From Agrobacterium rosae (GTDB lineage: Bacteria; Pseudomonadota; Alphaproteobacteria; Rhizobiales; Rhizobiaceae): a DNA stretch of 64,000 bases. The position numbers and the translations under genes were made by a program. The notes beneath the pieces were generated by a model. It saw only the letters and a list, made by a program, of their open reading frames with translations, was not told the DNA's origin and ran no database searches. Below, piece by piece: positions 16,605-25,668 of this stretch. The stretch spans positions 124,001-188,000 of the forward strand of contig NZ_NXEJ01000004.1 of the NCBI RefSeq assembly GCF_002915175.1, given 5' to 3'. Position 1 is the stretch's first letter, and every line of letters starts with the position of its first letter.

Positions 16605-19600
16605 CAGCGCAGACGCCTCCCGGTGGAAATGACTCCAAACTCGCTTTTACGGCGCTCTTCGTCCGGCGTCCCATTCTTGCTGCGGTCATCAATACGCTTC
16701 TGGTGGTTGCCGGTCTTGCTGCTCTTGTGGGCGTCGATGTGCGCGAGTTGCCGGACGTGGACCGTCCCGTCATCACCGTGCGCACGACCTATGACGGCGC
16801 ATCGCCGCAGACCATCGACCAGGAAGTAACGCAGACCATCGAAGGTGCTGTGGCACGCGTCAGTGGTGTGAAATCCATCTCCTCTGCATCGCAGTTCGGC
16901 ACCAGCCGCGTGACGATGGAATTCAACGACAATGTCGATATTGCCGTCGCCTCCAACGATGTGCGCGATGCCATAGGTCGCATCACCAACCAGATGCCTG
17001 ATGATGCCGACGAGCCGCAGATCATCAAGGCCGATTCCGATAGCCAGCCCATCATGCGTCTGGCCGTCACCTCCTCCAGCCTCAGCATGGAAGACCTGAC
17101 CAAGCTTGTCGATGACGAGATCATCGACCGTCTGGCCGCCGTGGATGGCGTCGCCGACGTGGAGCTTTCCGGCGACCAGGAAAAGGTTTTCCGTATCGAT
17201 CTCGATCAGGGCGCGCTTGCCAGCCGCGGGCTGACCGTGACGGATGTTTCCAATGCGCTGGGCACCGCTGCACTGGACGTTCCGGCGGGCTCTCTCAAAA
17301 GCTCGACACAGGATATCGTGGTCCGTGCGACCGCCAGCCTGACGACACCTGCCGAATTCGAAAATCTCATCGTCAAGGACCGCGTGCGCCTTCGGGATGT
17401 GGCCAGCGTCATGCTGGGTGCGGATGATGAAACCACCTCGCTCCGCTCAAACGGAGTGCAGGGCGTCGGTCTCGGTGTCATTCGTCAGGCGCAATCGAAC
17501 ACGCTGAACATTTCGACTGGGGTAAAAGCCGCCGTTGCAGCGATGGCACCCAACCTGCCGGAAAACACCCGCATCGTCATTACCAGCGATGACGCGGTGT
17601 TCATCGAAGGCGCATTGCACGAGGTGCAGCTTGCGCTTGGTCTTTCCGCTCTCATCGTCGTTGTGGTTCTGTATCTTTTCTTCCGCGACTGGCGCGCCAC
17701 GCTCATTCCGGCCATCACCATGCCGGTTGCCTTGATCGGTACGATTGTCGCGATCTACATGGTCGGTTTCTCGATCAATATTCTGACGCTTCTCGCCATC
17801 GTTCTAGCCACGGGTCTGGTGGTGGACGACGCGATCGTCGTGTTGGAAAACATTGTGCGCCGCCGGGCCGAAGGCATGGGGCCACGCGCGGCCGCCGTTC
17901 TCGGCACCCAGGAGGTTTTCTTTGCGGTCATCGCCACGACGGCAACGCTCGCCGCCGTGTTCATTCCGCTGTCTTTCCTGCCCGGTCAATTGGGTGGCCT
18001 GTTTCGTGAATTCGGCTTCGTGCTGGCTTTTGCGGTTGGCCTCTCCTCTATCGTTGCGCTCACGCTGTGCCCGATGCTGGCATCGCGCATGCTGAAAAAC
18101 GGCGTTCAGGAACAGACAGGGCCGCTGGCCTGGTTCGGAAAACTGTTTGCTTCGACCTATAAGAGCACGCTGTCTGCCTGCCTCAACAATCCATTGATCG
18201 TCGTCATCGTCGCACTCGCTTTTGCGGGCGTGTCTTGGATTGCGTTCGGCATGGTGCAGAACGAATTGACGCCGCGCGAAGACCGCTCTTCGGTGGTGTT
18301 GCGCGTTACCGCCCCACAGGGCGTCAGCCTTGAATACACGCGCGATCAGCTACAGCGCATCGAAGAAAACCTGCAGCCGCTGCGTGACAATGGTGAAATC
18401 CGCAATATTTATTCGATCACTGGCATGAACGGTTCCGCCAATACCGGCTTCGTGGTGTTAACCCTGGCTCCATGGGCGGACCGCGAGCGGACCCAGAACC
18501 AGATTGCCCAGGACGTGAATGCCGCCGCGCAGACTGTGCCGGGCCTTCGCGCCTCAGCGTCTCAGCCCAACAGCCTGCGCATTCGTGGTGCGGGCAACGG
18601 TCTCAGCATGGCGATGATCGGCACCAACTATCAGGCGCTGACCGAATCCACTCAGAAGCTTCTTCTTGCGATGGAAGAAAGCGGCCTGTTCGACACACCA
18701 CGTTTCGACAATGAGCCGAACCAGGCGCAATTGTCCGTCTCCATCGATCGCGAGCGGGCTTCCGATCTCGGCATTGATATCACCGGACTTTCGCACGCCA
18801 TGCAATCGCTGCTCGAAGGTCGTTCCATCGTTGATGTCTTCGTGGATGGCGATGCGATCCCCGTGCGACTGCTGTCGTCCACGCGCCCCATCAACGATCC
18901 GACCGATCTCGAAAACATCTTCCTCAAAGCCAAAGACGGGCGGATGGTGCCGATGTCGGTGATCGCGTCCCTGAAGGAAACAGCCGTTTCGCCGCAGCTC
19001 AACCGCGAGCAGCAGCTACCATCCGTCGGCTTTACCGCAAACCTTAAGGAAGGTGTGTCGCTGGGCGATGCCGTTGCCAAGGTCAACGAACTGGCGGGCT
19101 CCATCATGCCAGCAGGCGCGCGTCTCTTGCCTCTGGGTGAAGCGGCGACATTGCAGGAAAACTCCAGCGGCATGCTGCTGACCTTCGGCTTTGCCATTGC
19201 CATCATCTTCCTTGTGCTGGCGGCGCAGTTCGAGAGCGTTTTGAGTTCCGTCATCATCATGTCGACGGTTCCGCTCGGACTGGCCTGCGCGGTCATCGCC
19301 TTGCTGTTCACCGGCTCCAGCCTCAATGTTTACAGCCAGATCGGCCTTGTGCTTCTGGTCGGCGTCATGGCGAAGAACGGTATTCTGATCGTGGAATTCG
19401 CCAACCATCTGCGCGACCAGGGGGCGACGGTTCGCGAGGCGATCGACAAGGCTTGCAGCATTCGTCTACGCCCTGTCATGATGACCATGATCGCCACCAT
19501 TCTGGGCGGTGTTCCCTTGGTTCTTGCGCAAGGTGCCGGTGCCGAAGCGCGTATCGCGCTTGGCTGGGTCATCGTCGGTGGTCTGGGTTTTGCGACATTG

Positions 19601-19753
19601 GTCACGCTTTACATCACGCCGGTGTCCTACCTTCTACTGGCACGTTTTGCCAAGCCACAGGCGGATGCGGAAATCCGTCTGCACCGCGAGCTGGAGACGG
19701 CCATTCGCCGCAGGGCGATCGAGGAAGACAAACCGCTGCTGGCCGCAGAATGA
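16601..19753 (+). CDS. RND family efflux permease (AcrB/MexB-type)
   Basis: A 1050-residue proton-driven inner-membrane pump with twelve expected helices and two large periplasmic loops. Family signatures are FVRRPILAAVINTLLV at the start, GASPQTIDQEVTQTIE, the central LATGLVVDDAIVVLENIVRR carrying the proton-relay Asp pair, and the equivalent second-half region GVMAKNGILIVEFANHLRDQG. It is coupled to the adaptor gene through an ATGA overlap. The pump is of the multidrug branch, not the heavy-metal branch, but the substrate cannot be read from sequence. Confidence 0.94.
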   Translation: MTAQTPPGGNDSKLAFTALFVRRPILAAVINTLLVVAGLAALVGVDVRELPDVDRPVITVRTTYDGASPQTIDQEVTQTIEGAVARVSGVKSISSASQFGTSRVTMEFNDNVDIAVASNDVRDAIGRITNQMPDDADEPQIIKADSDSQPIMRLAVTSSSLSMEDLTKLVDDEIIDRLAAVDGVADVELSGDQEKVFRIDLDQGALASRGLTVTDVSNALGTAALDVPAGSLKSSTQDIVVRATASLTTPAEFENLIVKDRVRLRDVASVMLGADDETTSLRSNGVQGVGLGVIRQAQSNTLNISTGVKAAVAAMAPNLPENTRIVITSDDAVFIEGALHEVQLALGLSALIVVVVLYLFFRDWRATLIPAITMPVALIGTIVAIYMVGFSINILTLLAIVLATGLVVDDAIVVLENIVRRRAEGMGPRAAAVLGTQEVFFAVIATTATLAAVFIPLSFLPGQLGGLFREFGFVLAFAVGLSSIVALTLCPMLASRMLKNGVQEQTGPLAWFGKLFASTYKSTLSACLNNPLIVVIVALAFAGVSWIAFGMVQNELTPREDRSSVVLRVTAPQGVSLEYTRDQLQRIEENLQPLRDNGEIRNIYSITGMNGSANTGFVVLTLAPWADRERTQNQIAQDVNAAAQTVPGLRASASQPNSLRIRGAGNGLSMAMIGTNYQALTESTQKLLLAMEESGLFDTPRFDNEPNQAQLSVSIDRERASDLGIDITGLSHAMQSLLEGRSIVDVFVDGDAIPVRLLSSTRPINDPTDLENIFLKAKDGRMVPMSVIASLKETAVSPQLNREQQLPSVGFTANLKEGVSLGDAVAKVNELAGSIMPAGARLLPLGEAATLQENSSGMLLTFGFAIAIIFLVLAAQFESVLSSVIIMSTVPLGLACAVIALLFTGSSLNVYSQIGLVLLVGVMAKNGILIVEFANHLRDQGATVREAIDKACSIRLRPVMMTMIATILGGVPLVLAQGAGAEARIALGWVIVGGLGFATLVTLYITPVSYLLLARFAKPQADAEIRLHRELETAIRRRAIEEDKPLLAAE

Positions 19754-19873
19754 TGTGCTCCTAAGCACTCCATTCTCGAAACGGCAGTGCTGGACAAACA
19801 CAAGGTCGTGTCACATACCAACCGGGCTTACCTTCAATGGTGAGTCCGGTTTTGCATTGTGTTGGAGAAAATC

Positions 19874-21292
19874 ATGGCTTTGAAGGATGTCGTCTCTGGA
19901 ACGAGAAACGAGGCGGGTATTGCCGCCGTTCTCGAAGTTCTGAAACAACAATTGGGCGACAAGCTTCAAACCGGCCAGTCCTTTCGCGAGCAGCATGCCC
20001 ACACGACGACATATCTGACCACGCAATTGCCAGACGGCGTGGTCTTTGCCGAGACCACCGATGATGTGAAAGCCGTGGTCAAAGCCTGTGCACAGCACAA
20101 GGTTCCCGTGATTGCCTTTGGCGTCGGTTCCTCGCTTGAGGGGCAGGTCAACGCACCCAGAGGCGGCATTTCGGTCGATTTCACCCGCATGAACCGCATC
20201 ATCGCCGTCAATGCCGAAGATCTGGACGTCACCGTCGAGCCCGGCGTGACACGAGAGCAGCTCAACACCTATCTGCGTGATACAGGCCTGTTCTTCCCCA
20301 TTGATCCCGGTGCCAATGCCTCCATCGGTGGCATGGCCTCCACCCGCGCTTCCGGCACCAATGCCGTGCGCTATGGCACGATGAAGGACAACGTGCTGGC
20401 CTTGACGGTGGTTACGGCCAATGGCGAGGAGATCCGCACCGGTCGGCGCGCGCGCAAATCCTCTGCCGGTTATGATCTGACCCGGCTTTTCGTCGGCGCG
20501 GAAGGCACGCTTGGGCTTATCACGTCAGTGACACTGCGCCTGCAAGGCATTCCCGAAAAGATTGCTGGAGGTGTCTGCACCTTCGATACGGTCAAGTCTG
20601 CCTGCGATGCGGTTATTATGACCGTGCAGATGGGCATTCCAGTTGCGCGGATAGAGCTTCTCGATGCGGTGCAGATTCGCGCCTGCAATGCCTATTCGGG
20701 GCTTTCCTATGAAGAAAAGCCGACGCTGTTTCTGGAATTTCACGGTACGGAAGAAACGACAGCGCTGCAATCTCAGCAGTTTTCCGACATCGTGGAGGAA
20801 TGCGGCGGCAGCGAATTTCGCTGGACGAGCGACGCGCAGGAGCGCGCCAAGCTGTGGAAAGCCCGCCATGATGCTTACTGGGCATCCAAGGCGCTGGCAC
20901 CACATCTCGATGTCCTGTCGACAGATGTCTGTGTGCCGATTTCCCGCTTTGCGGAATGCGTAACGCAGACGCAGCAGGATATCATCGATAACAGCATGCT
21001 CGCGCCGATCGTCGGTCATGCGGGCGACGGGAACTTCCACGTTCTTGTGCTGTTCGATGGCAAGGATGCTGCAAGTGTTGCCAACACCGAAGCTTTCGTG
21101 GCGCGGCTGAACCGGCGCGCGATCAGCATGGATGGCACATGTACCGGCGAACACGGCATAGGGCAGGGCAAGATGAGCTTTCTGGCAGAGGAGGTCGGAA
21201 ATGCGCTGGATACGATGGTTGCCATCAAGCGGTCACTTGATCCGGATAACATCTTTAATCCGGGCAAGCTTTTTCGCGTCGATAATGCTTAG
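19874..21292 (+). CDS. FAD-binding 2-hydroxyacid dehydrogenase (GlcD/D-lactate dehydrogenase-like)
   Basis: A 472-residue flavoprotein of the vanillyl-alcohol-oxidase-like family. The N-terminal PCMH FAD-binding domain shows VPVIAFGVGSSLEGQVNAPRGGISVDF and PIDPGANASIGGMASTRASGTNAVRYG. The C-terminal FAD-oxidase domain ends with HAGDGNFHVLVLFD and MDGTCTGEHGIGQGKMSFL, including the conserved active-site histidines. It probably oxidises D-lactate or glycolate and passes electrons to the respiratory chain. ATG 19874 follows TTGGAG. No glcE or glcF gene is adjacent, so a stand-alone D-lactate dehydrogenase is the better guess. Confidence 0.88.
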   Translation: MALKDVVSGTRNEAGIAAVLEVLKQQLGDKLQTGQSFREQHAHTTTYLTTQLPDGVVFAETTDDVKAVVKACAQHKVPVIAFGVGSSLEGQVNAPRGGISVDFTRMNRIIAVNAEDLDVTVEPGVTREQLNTYLRDTGLFFPIDPGANASIGGMASTRASGTNAVRYGTMKDNVLALTVVTANGEEIRTGRRARKSSAGYDLTRLFVGAEGTLGLITSVTLRLQGIPEKIAGGVCTFDTVKSACDAVIMTVQMGIPVARIELLDAVQIRACNAYSGLSYEEKPTLFLEFHGTEETTALQSQQFSDIVEECGGSEFRWTSDAQERAKLWKARHDAYWASKALAPHLDVLSTDVCVPISRFAECVTQTQQDIIDNSMLAPIVGHAGDGNFHVLVLFDGKDAASVANTEAFVARLNRRAISMDGTCTGEHGIGQGKMSFLAEEVGNALDTMVAIKRSLDPDNIFNPGKLFRVDNA

Positions 21293-21377
21293 GAATGTGA
21301 CGTGAAACCTGAAATGGCGCTTGCTCTGTCAGGGAAAAAAGATAGTTTTCATCGTCGGTTAAGGGAGACGCGAAGTC

Positions 21378-24300
21378 GTGCTCGGACGCATATTGGTTAT
21401 TCTGGGCGGACTGTTGGTCGTAGCGCTGTTTGCAGCGCTGCTTATACCCTATTTCATCGACTGGACGGATTTTCGACGTAACTTCGAAGATCAGGCGAGC
21501 CGTATCATCGGCAAGAAGGTCGTCGTCCACGGGCGTGTCGAGGCGCGTTTGCTGCCGTTCCCTTCCGTGACCATGCATGACGTGCGCGCCGGTATGGATG
21601 CCGATGGTTCGCCGCAAATTCAGGTTGCTCGTTTCTCCATGGATGCGGAGCTTGCGCCTTTCCTGTCGGGCGAAGCGCGCATCTTCGACATGCGCATCGA
21701 AGAGCCGAAGGCCAAGATCAGGCTTTTGAAGGACGGCACGCTGGATTGGACCCGCGGAAGCCGTGCGGTCATTCCTGCAAAAACCGTCGTTCTGGAAAAT
21801 GTCAGCATCGAAGGCGGGCAGATCGAATTCATCGACGAGCAATCCGGCCGCAACCGTACCGTTACGGGGCTAACGGCCGATATGTCGGCAAAGTCTCTCG
21901 CCGGTCCATGGCGGGCGGATGGCCGGGCGGCAGTCGATGGCCATGCCGGTTCGTTTTCTCTTTCCAGCAGCGAGCCGGATTCTGCCGCCGGGCGCATGGG
22001 ACTTCGCCTTCGCATGTTGCCGGATGAGCATCCTGTCGAGATCGATCTCGATGGTGCCATCGCCGCAACGGAAGGCCGTCCGGTCTATAGCGGCTCGTTC
22101 ACTTTCAATTTTCGCCAGGACGACAAGCAGAAGCAGCAGAATGCCCAGCCGATGGTTTCAGCGCCGCGCACCCGCGGCAGCTTCGAGCTGACCAATGGCC
22201 GTGTACGCGTGCCAAGCTATCGTATGGAGTTGGGCGGCACTGAAAACCCTTACGTCATCACCGGTGAAGCAACGCTCGACACGGGTACCGCGCCTGAGTT
22301 TCTGTTGACGGCCGATGGCCAGCAGATCGATTTCAACCGTTTTGCGCCAGCACCCGTACAGACGGGCAAGACGTCACGCGTGCCGACGGTTCCCGTGCGT
22401 CAGCGCATCGAGGCCTTTGCAAGCCTGATTGCCCGCATTCCGGTGCCGCAGGTTCCCGGCAAGGCCAGCATTCGGCTTCCAGCGCTTGTCTCGGATGACA
22501 CGACAATCCGCGATATCCGACTGGATGTTCGACCCAATGGTGCAGGCTGGCAGGTTGAAAATGCGGTTGCCGTGCTGCCCGGTCGCACACAGCTCGAGGC
22601 AAAGGGTTCTCTGACGCTGACCGGTGGTCCGGCGTTCAATGGCGATCTGCTGGTTGCGTCCAATCAACCATCCGGTCTTGCCAACTGGCTTTCCGGCACG
22701 GTCGATCCGGCGATCCGGCAACTGAACGCCGCCGGCTTTTCGTCCACGGTGTCGTTGACGACGCAGGCGCAGCGGTTCGAAAATCTGGAGCTTGCCATCG
22801 GGCAGGCGACACTCCACGGGCGTTTGGAGCGCCAGTCAATCGACAAGGGTGCAAGTATCGATATCGATCTTGCCGGTGACGAGATCGATATCGATGCCTT
22901 GCGGGCGCTCGGCGGTCTCGTGCTTGGCGATCAGGTCGGTAGCTCGATCATGGACCACCGCATTGCGGCAAAGTTCAAGGCCGACCGTTTCAATATGGCG
23001 GGTGTGACCGCCAACCGCGTGGAAACCGCCTTCACCATGGCAGGCGGCGTGCTATCTCTAGACACGATGACGGCAGGGGACATTGCTGGTGCGGAAGTGC
23101 GCGCCAAAGGCCAGTTGAAAGGCTCCCTCAAGGAGTTTGCGGGCAAGGGCACCGTCAATCTTCACGCGACGGACATGCAGCCGGTTTTCGATTTGCTGCG
23201 CCAGAAGTTGCCATCCCATCCGGCCCTGGATCGTCTCGTCAGAAGCGCGCCCTGGTACGCGAATTCCGATATCGCGGTGGACCTCTCGGTCGATAGCAAT
23301 GCGGGCGGGGCTAACGCGGCCGTATCCGGCACCATCAACGGTAGCCGTGTTTCCGCCGTGGCCAAGCTGCCCGACGTTCTCTCTGACAATGATGATACGG
23401 CGCTGACGCTGGAAGCGGTGTTGAAGAACCAGTCGACAGCCATTCTCTTCGGACAGGCCGGACTTGATCCATTGCCATTCGATGCAGACGGCGAGGGGCT
23501 GTTGTCGCTGAAGCTCAACGGTTCGCTGGGCTCGCCGGTGCAGACCGATTTCCGGTTCTCGACGGAGCGCACGCATTTTTCCGCGAATGGAAGTTTCTCT
23601 CTGAAGGCCGCGAATTTCGCCGAAGGTAACGCGGACGTCGCGCTGGAAAGCGCCGATATCGAGCCTTATCTCATCATGAACGCGGTCGGTCTGCCGCAAC
23701 TGGGTGGTGGCATGTCGACCAAGGCCAATGCCAAGCTTTCCGTAGACAAAGCCAAAGCCACTTTCGCCAATCTTTCGGGGCAGGCGGGCGGAAACGCTTT
23801 TTCCGGCAATATGTCCGTCCTGAAGGCCGCTCCCTACAAGGTGACGGGCGATCTGTCGCTGAATAACATCGATCTTGCCTGGCTGGGTGATACGATTTAC
23901 GGGCCTGTCATCGACCCGGAAACCGGCGCGCTCAGCGCTAAGCCGGTTTCGCTCCCGGCCTTTCCTAAGCTCGACGCTTCAGTGAACGTCAAAGCCGCCA
24001 ATTTCGACACGGGTTCTTTTGGTACTGCCACCGGTCTGTCCTTTGCGTTCAACCATGCAAACGGGATGCTATCGCTTGATAATATGGCGGGCGACTGGAT
24101 GGGCGGCAAAGTTTCCGGTCGCCTGTCCATGGCGACGGGCGAGGGTGCTGGCATCTTCCGCACCAAGATTGCCGTTTCCGCCGCCAACCCTGAATCCGTC
24201 ATGTGGAAGAGCGGCGAGACACCTGTCGCAGGCGGCCGTTTCGCTTTGGATCTGACAGCGGAAGCGACAGGCAAGAGCATGAGCGAGCTTCTGTCTTCGG

Positions 24301-25076
24301 CAGGCGGTTCAGGTGAAATCCGCACTAGCGGGCTGGTTCTGCGCGGGTTGAACCAGGCTGCGTTCCAGCCGTGGCTCAAGGCGGCAAACGACATTCAAGG
24401 CCCGATCGATGCCGCGAAGGTTCGCCCTCTGGTCGACGCTGAACTCTGGAAGGGCGAAATCCCGCTGGGTGAAGTCGCAATGCCGTTTACACTGGGCGAT
24501 GGAAGTCTGCGTATGCAGAGCGTCTCGGCCACGACACCGCAGCTGTCTTTCAATGGCGATCTTGATCTCGATCTCGCAGGAGACACGATGACAGGCGGCA
24601 TAGATCTGCTGTTCAATCCCGGTACGGAAGAACTGGCAGGTGCTGAACCCTCGATCCGGCTGAACTACACAGGCCCGTTGGCTAAGCCCGCGCTGACAAC
24701 CGATGTCTCGGGTTTGACGGCGTATCTTTCCATGCGGTCCTTCGAGCGCGAACGCCGCCGCGTCGAGGCATTGCAGGCCAGCATTATGGAAAAGCAACGC
24801 CTGCGCCGCGAAGTAGCACTCTACCGCTTCCAGGCAACCGAACGGCAGGCTGCACTTGAACGTGCGGCGGCTGCGGAGCAGACGCGCAAGCAGGAAGAAG
24901 AACGTTTGCGCGCAATGGCGCAAGAACGACTCGAGGCCGAAAAAGCATCTCAGGAACGATTGAAGCGTCAGCAGGAAGCACAGCCCAAACCGCAACCCGA
25001 CCCGGTGCTGACCGTCCCGCCAACCGGCGATCTCTTCCGCCAGCCCTCTCCGCCATCTGGTTCACCGTCACCTTGA
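21378..25076 (+). CDS. asmA: AsmA family protein, large
   Basis: A 1232-residue envelope protein with an N-terminal membrane anchor (~4-27) followed by the AsmA signature FIDWTDFRRNFEDQASRIIGKKVVVHGRVEARLLPFPSVTMHDV. AsmA-like proteins (AsmA, TamB, YhdP) form long beta-rich periplasmic bridges for lipid transport or affect outer-membrane protein assembly. The C-terminal ~100 residues are very different: a highly charged Glu/Arg/Gln-rich probable coiled coil, then a Pro-rich end (PPSGSPSP). The GTG start at 21378 follows GGGAGA. It is monocistronic by spacing. Confidence 0.88.
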   Translation: MLGRILVILGGLLVVALFAALLIPYFIDWTDFRRNFEDQASRIIGKKVVVHGRVEARLLPFPSVTMHDVRAGMDADGSPQIQVARFSMDAELAPFLSGEARIFDMRIEEPKAKIRLLKDGTLDWTRGSRAVIPAKTVVLENVSIEGGQIEFIDEQSGRNRTVTGLTADMSAKSLAGPWRADGRAAVDGHAGSFSLSSSEPDSAAGRMGLRLRMLPDEHPVEIDLDGAIAATEGRPVYSGSFTFNFRQDDKQKQQNAQPMVSAPRTRGSFELTNGRVRVPSYRMELGGTENPYVITGEATLDTGTAPEFLLTADGQQIDFNRFAPAPVQTGKTSRVPTVPVRQRIEAFASLIARIPVPQVPGKASIRLPALVSDDTTIRDIRLDVRPNGAGWQVENAVAVLPGRTQLEAKGSLTLTGGPAFNGDLLVASNQPSGLANWLSGTVDPAIRQLNAAGFSSTVSLTTQAQRFENLELAIGQATLHGRLERQSIDKGASIDIDLAGDEIDIDALRALGGLVLGDQVGSSIMDHRIAAKFKADRFNMAGVTANRVETAFTMAGGVLSLDTMTAGDIAGAEVRAKGQLKGSLKEFAGKGTVNLHATDMQPVFDLLRQKLPSHPALDRLVRSAPWYANSDIAVDLSVDSNAGGANAAVSGTINGSRVSAVAKLPDVLSDNDDTALTLEAVLKNQSTAILFGQAGLDPLPFDADGEGLLSLKLNGSLGSPVQTDFRFSTERTHFSANGSFSLKAANFAEGNADVALESADIEPYLIMNAVGLPQLGGGMSTKANAKLSVDKAKATFANLSGQAGGNAFSGNMSVLKAAPYKVTGDLSLNNIDLAWLGDTIYGPVIDPETGALSAKPVSLPAFPKLDASVNVKAANFDTGSFGTATGLSFAFNHANGMLSLDNMAGDWMGGKVSGRLSMATGEGAGIFRTKIAVSAANPESVMWKSGETPVAGGRFALDLTAEATGKSMSELLSSAGGSGEIRTSGLVLRGLNQAAFQPWLKAANDIQGPIDAAKVRPLVDAELWKGEIPLGEVAMPFTLGDGSLRMQSVSATTPQLSFNGDLDLDLAGDTMTGGIDLLFNPGTEELAGAEPSIRLNYTGPLAKPALTTDVSGLTAYLSMRSFERERRRVEALQASIMEKQRLRREVALYRFQATERQAALERAAAAEQTRKQEEERLRAMAQERLEAEKASQERLKRQQEAQPKPQPDPVLTVPPTGDLFRQPSPPSGSPSP

Positions 25077-25120
25077 TTGGTTGAAGACGGTCACGGTTGA
25101 AGATGGTCGGGGCTGCGGGG

Positions 25121-25259
25121 TTATTTCCCGGCCAGCTTTGAGCGCATAAAATCGATAGCGTCTTCGTACGCGTGTCTTGCCAGGGGCGTGTCAGGTTTCA
25201 AAAAGAAATTATGCTCGCCACCCGGAAAGACGCTTATGGTCGCGTCGTTGCCAAATGTC
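25121..25259 (-). pseudogene. Probable 3' remnant of an alpha/beta-hydrolase gene
   Basis: On the minus strand an open frame of ~46 codons ends at 25121 and contains VFPGGEHNFFLKPDTPLARHAYEDA, followed by FMRSKLAGK. This resembles the terminal Gly-x-x-His and last helix of dienelactone-hydrolase-like enzymes. No start codon or remaining domain lies upstream; instead the ribbon-helix-helix gene ends at 25260. I infer that the 5' part was deleted. Identification rests on a short motif. Confidence 0.45.
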
Positions 25260-25472
25260 CTATGACTGGCTCTTCAGCCAATTGAGCACATAAACACGTA
25301 ACGATGAAGAGAGATTGCTGCCTTCCGGGCGCTTGTCGTCTATTTCGGCAAGCAAGGCTGCGAAGCTGATTTTTCGCTTTTCGGCGATGATGCGCAACTC
25401 GTCCCAGAAGGCATCTTCAAGAGAGATGCTGGTGCGGTGGCCGTGGAGGGTGGTGGAGTGCTTGCGGATCAA
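25260..25472 (-). CDS. Ribbon-helix-helix domain protein (RHH_4 type)
   Basis: A 70-residue protein that is almost entirely one ribbon-helix-helix domain, a DNA-binding fold. The motif RKHSTTLHGHRTSISLEDAFW, then AEKRKISFAALLAEID and NLSSSLRVYVLNWL, matches the RHH_4 family common in alphaproteobacteria. Target genes are unknown. It directly abuts the hydrolase remnant at its 3' end, so the local arrangement appears rearranged. Confidence 0.85.
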   Translation of the reverse strand: MIRKHSTTLHGHRTSISLEDAFWDELRIIAEKRKISFAALLAEIDDKRPEGSNLSSSLRVYVLNWLKSQS

Positions 25473-25626
25473 CTCTGTGGCTTTCCAAACTGATTCAACG
25501 TGCTGTCAGTTTGATTCAGGGTTCGTACCTAAGCGTATGATTTTGAATCTGCTTCACTCTGCTAGCGTTCAGTAACGCCCTCCCTCCCGGGTAGGTTCCG
25601 CCGTCGGCACATCTCCCGGTAAAGGC

Positions 25627-25647
25627 GAGGCGGGAATTTCCCGCCTC
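25627..25647 (-). terminator. Hairpin downstream of degP
   Basis: GAGGCGGGAATTTCCCGCCTC is a perfect palindrome 22 bases beyond the degP stop. On the minus strand it is followed by GCCTTTACC, only a weak T-run; on the plus strand by ATTTT. Confidence 0.55.
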
Positions 25648-25668
25648 ATTTTGCAACGACAACTGAAA

